NCBI GenBank assembly: GCA_039208045.1
Contig: JBCCRH010000248.1
Span: 1 to 9,000, forward strand
From: JBCCRH01 sp039208045
GTDB taxonomy: Bacteria > Bacteroidota > Bacteroidia > Chitinophagales > Saprospiraceae
Direction of reading: 5' to 3'
Length of the DNA: 9,000 bases
Positions 4,906-9,000 of the stretch are shown piece after piece. Numbering within the stretch: the stretch's first letter is position 1; each line of letters begins with the position of its first letter. Under the pieces are notes generated by a model. The model was not told the origin of the DNA, searched no databases, and was given only the letters and a program-made list of their open reading frames with translations. A program made the translations under genes and the position numbers.

Positions 4906-7900
4906 ATGAGTCAAAGTCATATCCAAACGCTACAAGCCCTTCTTTCTGATCATTACCACTTAGTGGGCACTTTAACTCCTTTGAATGGAGAAATTGATCT
5001 CAATTTCAAGCTCCATACTACGCAGGGCGACTCTTTTTTAGTAAAGCTCAATGCGGCTCATTCTACCTCTGCACCTATCGACTTACAAAATGCACTGCTG
5101 CTTCATCTAGCCGAGCAGGACTGCCCCATTCAATATCCACAGCTTCTCCCAACTACTACTGGACACTTATTACTCAAAATACAGCTCGACCAAGAAGTAA
5201 TGATCCTACGTGTATTCACTTGGCTAGAGGGAAGATTATATGCAGCCGTTCAACCTAAATCGTCCGCCTTACTTGCCAATTTAGGTGCAGCTTGTGCGCA
5301 CTTATCTAATGCACTGGCTGGTTTTAATCATCCCACGGCCCATCGTTCCTATTGGTGGAATCCCAGCGAGCTGTTATTGGTGGAACCGCACCTGCCTCTT
5401 TTAAAAAATGAAGACCACCTCCAGTGGATTCAGCACTTTATGGCCTTATTCCGATCTCAGTCGAAAGCCTTGGCTAAATGCCCAAAGGGCGTCAACCATA
5501 ATGATCTGAACGACTACAACATTATCGTTTCCGACGATCAAGAGCACCCGAATATCATAGGCTTTATCGACTTCGGTGATGCCATTTATACCCACCGCAT
5601 CAATGAGCTGGCCATTACCCTGGCCTACGCGCTGATGGATAAAGCTCGACCCATCGAAGCTGCACTACCACTTATTGAAGCGTATCATAAGCTAGCGCCG
5701 CTACAGGAGGAAGAACTAGCCGTATTGCTTTCCCTCATTGCTGCCCGCCTCATCATTTCTTTAACCACCTCGACTAAAAATTTGCAGGAACAGCCCGAAA
5801 ATACCTACTTACAAGTGAGCAATGCGCCTGCCTGGCGCTTGCTCGAACAACTATACCATACTCCGCCCGCTTATGCGCATTACGCTTTCCGCGCTGCCTG
5901 TGGCATGGAGCCCTGTCCTAAGGCTGAGCTGTTTCGCACTTTCGTGCAAATGCAAAAGCATACTTTCGAGCAGGTCGTGCCAGTAGACTGGAAAAATGAT
6001 GCCGTGTGCCGCTTGGACTTGAGTGTTGGGAGCTTGGATTTGGGTAACAACCCTAATTTTGAAGACGATGATCGCTTTGAGCAGTGTATTTGGAATATCC
6101 TTGCTAGACAGCAGGTAAGCATTGGCGTAGGTGGCTATGGTGAAATTCGGCCCTTTTATACCACAGACAACTACCTAGTAATGGGCAACGAAGGCCCACA
6201 ATGGCGCACCGTACACTTAGGGCTGGATATTTGGATGGCTGCGCAAACGCCAGTTTATGCGCCACTAGCAGGCACGGTTCATGCTGTGCAAGATAATGCT
6301 GGCGATCGAGATTATGGCCCGACCATTATTTTGGAGCACCAACTTTCAGATAACGAAGTGTTCTACACGCTCTATGGCCATCTTAGCCCCGAAAGCTTAG
6401 GACACGTTCCTCCTCCCGGCACTCAAGTTACGGCTGGGCAGCATATCGCGTGGATTGGCGGGCGGCCCGAAAACGGTAATTGGCCACCCCACTTACACTT
6501 TCAGATTATGCTCGATTTATTGGATAATGAAGGGGATTTCCCAGGCGTTGCCTTTCCTACCACAGCACATATCTGGAAGAGTATCTGCCCTGATCCTAAT
6601 TTGCTATTCCACATCCCGCAACTTTCACAACTTCCCATTGCGCGATCTAAGGACGCTATTGTTGCGTTTAGAAAAGCTCACCTAGGCTACAATATGAGTA
6701 TTTCCTACCACCAACATCCGTTAAAGGTGGTTCGCGCCTTTCGACAATACCTGTACGAAGCCGATGGCCGACGGTATCTGGATACCGTCAATAATGTCCC
6801 ACATGTAGGGCATCAACATCCAAAAGTCGTAGAAGCCGCCCAGCGACAACTGGCCGTACTCAACACGAATACCCGCTACCTACACGATAGCTTAATCGAC
6901 TATACCGAACAACTCCTAGCGACTTTCCCGAAGCCTCTCGAAGTCGCTTTCTTTGTTACCTCCGGTAGCGAAGCTAACGAGCTCGCCCTGCGTTTGGCGC
7001 AAGCCTACAGCCGCCAACAGGACATGCTAGTGCTAGAAGCAGGCTACCATGGGCATACCAGCGGTACAGTAAATATTAGCAGCTACAAGTTTGATGGAAA
7101 AGGAGGACAAGGGGCGGCAGACCACATCCATACGCTTCTCATTCCAGACCTATACCGAGGGCACTACCGCGCGAATGATCCTAAGGCAGTAGAGAAATAT
7201 GTAGCACATTTCAAAACAGTGATTAGTGACCTTCAACGCCAAGGTAAAGGCATTGCAGGCTTTATCCACGAAAGTATTCTGAGCTGTGGCGGGCAGATCG
7301 TTTTGCCGAAAGGCTACTTACAAGCCGTGTACCCACTTGTGAGAGCAGCAGGAGGGCTGTGTATAGCTGATGAAGTGCAGGTAGGCTTTGGGCGCGTCGG
7401 GGAGGCGTTTTGGGGATTCGAACTACAGGGCGTAGTGCCCGATATTGTGACCTTGGGAAAACCCATTGGCAATGGCCATCCGATGGGTGCAGTGATTACC
7501 ACGAAGGAGGTGGCATCTGCTTTCGCCAATGGCATGGAATTTTTTAGCACCTTCGGAGGTAATCCGGTTTCGTGTGAGATTGGGAAGGCGGTTTTGGAGG
7601 TGATTCGGGAGGAGGGCTTGCAGGCGCAGGCGCTGGAGGTAGGCCATTATCTAAAGTCTAGCTTAAGGACTTTGCAGCAAAAGTATCCGATTATTGGGGA
7701 GGTGCGAGGGCATGGCTTATTCCTGGGCTTTGAGCTGATGAAAGGAGAAGTACCAGCTGCTGCGCAAGCCACTTATTTGGCCAACCAAATGCGCCGACGC
7801 GGTATTTTGATGAGCACCGACGGGCCAGACCATAATGTACTGAAAATCAAGCCGCCGATGTGTTTTACTAAGGCTAATGCTGATTTTTTGGTGGAGCAGT

Positions 7901-7938
7901 TGGAGGTGGTGCTGGGGGCGGATTTTATGGGTTGGTGA
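4906..7938 (+). CDS. three-module protein: APH-like kinase, M23 peptidase, class III PLP phospho-lyase/aminotransferase
   Basis: A 1010-residue fusion. Module 1 (about 1-330) is an APH/hydroxylysine-kinase-like phosphotransferase with Lys47, catalytic loop H198NDLNDYN205 and metal site I-D222-F-G. Module 2 (about 405-560) is an M23 zinc peptidase with H437xxxD441, Y490GH and H529LH531, all ligands present. Module 3 (about 590-1010) is a class III PLP fold: SGSEAN (686-691), D822EVQVGFGR, and Schiff-base Lys852 in LGKPIGNGHPMGAV. It has the tracts NNVPHVGHQHP, SCGGQIVLP and VLKIKPPMCF that I associate with phosphoethanolamine and phosphohydroxylysine phospho-lyases rather than ordinary transaminases. 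Kinase plus lyase would phosphorylate an amino alcohol or hydroxylysine, then eliminate phosphate and ammonia to give an aldehyde. I chose ATG 4906 because an in-frame ATG at 4837 lies in a terminator loop and would give a hydrophobic leader translated from T-rich DNA. With 4906 there is no signal peptide, so the peptidase would be cytoplasmic. The substrate is unproven. Confidence 0.93.
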   Translation: MSQSHIQTLQALLSDHYHLVGTLTPLNGEIDLNFKLHTTQGDSFLVKLNAAHSTSAPIDLQNALLLHLAEQDCPIQYPQLLPTTTGHLLLKIQLDQEVMILRVFTWLEGRLYAAVQPKSSALLANLGAACAHLSNALAGFNHPTAHRSYWWNPSELLLVEPHLPLLKNEDHLQWIQHFMALFRSQSKALAKCPKGVNHNDLNDYNIIVSDDQEHPNIIGFIDFGDAIYTHRINELAITLAYALMDKARPIEAALPLIEAYHKLAPLQEEELAVLLSLIAARLIISLTTSTKNLQEQPENTYLQVSNAPAWRLLEQLYHTPPAYAHYAFRAACGMEPCPKAELFRTFVQMQKHTFEQVVPVDWKNDAVCRLDLSVGSLDLGNNPNFEDDDRFEQCIWNILARQQVSIGVGGYGEIRPFYTTDNYLVMGNEGPQWRTVHLGLDIWMAAQTPVYAPLAGTVHAVQDNAGDRDYGPTIILEHQLSDNEVFYTLYGHLSPESLGHVPPPGTQVTAGQHIAWIGGRPENGNWPPHLHFQIMLDLLDNEGDFPGVAFPTTAHIWKSICPDPNLLFHIPQLSQLPIARSKDAIVAFRKAHLGYNMSISYHQHPLKVVRAFRQYLYEADGRRYLDTVNNVPHVGHQHPKVVEAAQRQLAVLNTNTRYLHDSLIDYTEQLLATFPKPLEVAFFVTSGSEANELALRLAQAYSRQQDMLVLEAGYHGHTSGTVNISSYKFDGKGGQGAADHIHTLLIPDLYRGHYRANDPKAVEKYVAHFKTVISDLQRQGKGIAGFIHESILSCGGQIVLPKGYLQAVYPLVRAAGGLCIADEVQVGFGRVGEAFWGFELQGVVPDIVTLGKPIGNGHPMGAVITTKEVASAFANGMEFFSTFGGNPVSCEIGKAVLEVIREEGLQAQALEVGHYLKSSLRTLQQKYPIIGEVRGHGLFLGFELMKGEVPAAAQATYLANQMRRRGILMSTDGPDHNVLKIKPPMCFTKANADFLVEQLEVVLGADFMGW

Positions 7939-7968
7939 AGAAGGGCTTGCTAGTGTGCAGGTGGGGTG

Positions 7969-8367
7969 TTACGATTTTTTGTTTTTTAGATTTTTGTTGA
8001 ACACTCGATGATACTGTAGTCTTTCCCCTCCGAAGTTGATCAGTAAGCCATCGGCGACATGATAAGCTTCACAATAATTAATGGCTTGTGCTTTATGGGC
8101 ACCCTCAATCTGCTCAACTGCTTTTATTTCTACCATTACTTTTTCTTCAACAAAAAAATCAACTCTGCGGGTACCTACCCTATAGCCTTTATATGACAAC
8201 TCCATCTCCATTTCTCTGGCAAATGAGATTCCTTGAAGGCCAAACTCTATAGCCAGTGCCCGTTGGTAGACAACCTCTTGGAACCCATTCCCCATTTGGT
8301 TATGTACTTCCATGGCACATCCAATGATCTTAAAGGTCAATTCATTAATGTTTTCTGTCTTGTCCAT
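7969..8367 (-). CDS. GxxExxY protein (PD-(D/E)XK nuclease-like superfamily)
   Basis: A 132-residue protein. The N-terminal helix NELTFKIIGCAMEVHNQMG is followed by the family signature G28FQEVVY34. A nuclease-like core follows, with D70 in RRVDFFVEE and E80-I-K82 in VMVEIKAVE, then a helix containing AQAINYC and a strand DGLLINFGG. The length and all signature positions are normal for the GxxExxY family. The family has a PD-(D/E)XK-like fold, but its biological role is not established. It converges with the three-module gene, 30 bases apart with no clear terminator between. Upstream lies a tandem-repeat region whose minus strand encodes peptides resembling the N-terminus of this protein, suggesting a history of duplication and decay. 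No promoter was recognised. Confidence 0.93.
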   Translation of the reverse strand: MDKTENINELTFKIIGCAMEVHNQMGNGFQEVVYQRALAIEFGLQGISFAREMEMELSYKGYRVGTRRVDFFVEEKVMVEIKAVEQIEGAHKAQAINYCEAYHVADGLLINFGGERLQYHRVFNKNLKNKKS

Positions 8368-8401
8368 GTTGTATCTTATGTATCATTAAATTTTAATCAT
8401 T

Positions 8402-8592
8402 CTGTGTAGACTATTTGTCCGTGGCTGCGTGAGCATGTGGAGTGGCAGTGCTCTCCTTTTGTCTTGACAGGATTTGTAAGATATTAGGATGTTCATGATT
8501 TTTTTGGTGCATCCTATGCTCTCATATATCAGTTCATTAAACGTCACATCTTGCCCAGCCTGTATCCTGTCTATCATTACATCTTACACATC
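8402..8592. repeat. tandem 190-bp repeat, copy 1
   Basis: This 191-bp unit is followed directly by a second copy, about 85% identical by hand count, with one single-base indel. The best-conserved part is the last 122 bp, including GATTTGTAAGATATTAGGAT (8471-8490), an AGGATG/CATCCT inverted pair (8486-8491 with 8511-8516) around a T-run, and the last 22 bases. On the minus strand a 63-codon frame (8577-8386) reads MIDRIQAGQDVTFNELIYES, then IGCTKKIMNIL. I do not call it a gene, because the copies differ at many amino-acid positions and their C-terminal ends are unrelated. Confidence 0.85.
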
Positions 8593-8782
8593 CTGTCTAA
8601 ACAGTTTGTCCGCAGCTGCGTGAGCGTATGGAGCGGCGGTAACCTCCTTTGTCTATACATGATTTGTAAGATATTAGGATGTCCATGATTTTTTTGGCGC
8701 ATCCTGTGCTCTCACCCATTAGCTCATTAAACGTTACATCTTGTCCAGTATGTATCCTGCCTATCATTACATCTTACACATC
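8593..8782. repeat. tandem 190-bp repeat, copy 2
   Basis: The second unit is in the same orientation and adjacent to copy 1. It holds the palindrome CGCAGCTGCG (8611-8620), conserved in the partial third copy and degenerate in copy 1. Its minus strand has a 56-codon frame (8767-8597) reading MIGRIHTGQDVTFNELMGES, then TGCAKKIMDIL. Amino-acid-changing differences from copy 1 are at least as frequent as silent ones over the shared 40 codons, so selection for a protein is not apparent. Confidence 0.85.
8597..8767 (-). pseudogene. possible remnant of a GxxExxY-family gene start (copy 2; the equivalent frame in copy 1 is 8386-8577)
   Basis: The peptide NEL-x4-x-GC-x-KKIM aligns with the intact GxxExxY protein N-terminus NELTFKIIGCAMEV: shared N-E-L, G-C and helix pattern. 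DNA matches over the eleven codons AAT to GCC are about 21 of 33 by hand. The frame stops before any GxxExxY signature or nuclease core. It may be the start of a family member after internal deletion, duplicated with the repeat unit. The similarity is short, so this is tentative. Confidence 0.3.
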
Positions 8783-8810
8783 GTGTTGAGACAGTTTGTC
8801 CGCAGCTGCG
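8783..8810. repeat. tandem repeat, partial copy 3
   Basis: Only the first 28 bases of the unit are present, including GACAGTTTGTCCGCAGCTGC, nearly identical to copy 2. The sequence then departs into an AT-rich stretch. The array therefore ends inside the unit. Confidence 0.8.
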
Positions 8811-8834
8811 TTCTTCTCTTTTATTTAATTTTAA

Positions 8835-8975
8835 TCAATTCTTGTTACTATCTGATCTTTCGCCTGCGAAAAACCAGTTATTAATGAACATCCCAACCAA
8901 CAATACTAATCCAGCAATAATAAAAAATATTTTATCTGCTTTAGTAACGGTAAAAAAATAACTTCCTGATATTAG
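8835..8975 (-). other. open stretch encoding one membrane segment; no start codon at its head
   Basis: The minus-strand frame from the stop at 8976-8978 to the TGA at 8835-8837 reads a hydrophobic helix (KIFFIIAGLVLLVGMFINNW) followed by a polar tail, GERSDSNKN. The only ATG is in the middle of the helix. It may be the decayed end of a small membrane-protein gene or chance in AT-rich DNA. No family is recognised. Confidence 0.25.
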
Positions 8976-8976
8976 T

Positions 8977-9000
8977 TATCTTTGTAGAAAGCTACAAAGA
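8977..9000 (+). promoter_or_regulatory. Bacteroidota-type -7 box overlapping a perfect inverted repeat at the window edge
   Basis: TATCTTTG (8977-8984) matches the phylum's TAnnTTTG promoter box exactly. It overlaps a perfect nine-base inverted repeat, TCTTTGTAG (8979-8987) and CTACAAAGA (8992-9000), around AAAG. No clear -33 element is visible at the usual distance. The likely role is a promoter with an overlapping operator for a + strand gene beyond the window. Confidence 0.4.

Noticed and set aside
4542..4949. 135-codon + strand open frame across the hsp20 upstream region
   Set aside because: It runs through the sigma-54-like promoter, the tandem sites and the terminator, has Ser/Cys-rich unrecognisable sequence, and overlaps the three-module gene in another frame.
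4906..5925. Aminoglycoside resistance phosphotransferase
   Set aside because: The kinase module has the APH fold motifs but is fused to a phospho-lyase-type domain and resembles hydroxylysine-kinase-like proteins; an antibiotic resistance role is not supported.
7560..7965. G-rich patches near the end of the three-module gene, possible G-quadruplex or transfer signal
   Set aside because: The reading frame and conserved phospho-lyase motifs continue normally through them, and the G runs are mostly pairs within GGA/GAG/GTG codons.
8386..8577. 63-codon minus-strand gene in repeat copy 1
   Set aside because: The equivalent frame in copy 2 has many amino-acid changes and a different end, so there is no sign of selection for a protein. 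It is treated as part of the repeat or a remnant.
8402..8810. CRISPR array
   Set aside because: There are only two long units and a fragment, directly abutting with no unique spacers and imperfect identity.

Overview
The window looks like a chromosomal segment of a Bacteroidota bacterium. A Saprospiraceae- or Cytophagia-like origin is a guess from gene content and moderate GC. The support is a short Crp/Fnr-type regulator of the kind common in that phylum, a GxxExxY protein, start codons without Shine-Dalgarno sequences, and a TAnnTTTG promoter box at the right edge. There are nine protein genes (one cut by the left edge), one strong terminator on each strand, a putative sigma-54 promoter, a candidate small RNA or attenuator, and a degenerate tandem-repeat region.

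Left part (1-3081, all + strand): the C-terminal end of a TPR-like protein is followed with no gap by a Crp/Fnr-family regulator. Directly after the regulator stop lies a 22-bp perfect palindrome containing a consensus FNR-type box (TTGAT-N4-ATCAA). It precedes a tight three-gene run: a secreted lipocalin-like protein, a sterol desaturase/fatty acid hydroxylase family membrane enzyme, and a secreted or membrane-anchored alpha/beta hydrolase. The run resembles a small envelope or lipid-modification operon, possibly controlled by the adjacent regulator.

Middle (3082-4905): two minus-strand genes follow. One is a lipoprotein made of three tandem lipocalin-like repeats, whose stop codon abuts the hydrolase stop. 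The other is a small heat-shock protein with its own terminator. Upstream of the heat-shock gene I see a -24/-12 (sigma-54) promoter candidate and two near-identical sites one helical face apart, the usual arrangement for an enhancer-binding activator. The rest of that intergenic region holds two consecutive hairpins ending in a T-tract, read on the + strand.

Right part (4906-9000): a 1010-residue three-module protein combines an APH-like kinase domain, a zinc M23 peptidase domain and a class III PLP domain of the phosphoethanolamine/phosphohydroxylysine phospho-lyase type. Kinase and lyase would form a two-step pathway; the peptidase between them is unexplained. A convergent GxxExxY gene follows, then about 410 bp of two tandem 190-bp units and a partial third, whose minus strand encodes short peptides resembling the GxxExxY N-terminus. 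I read these as decayed remnants. The window ends in a promoter-like box overlapping a perfect inverted repeat, which points to a + strand gene outside.
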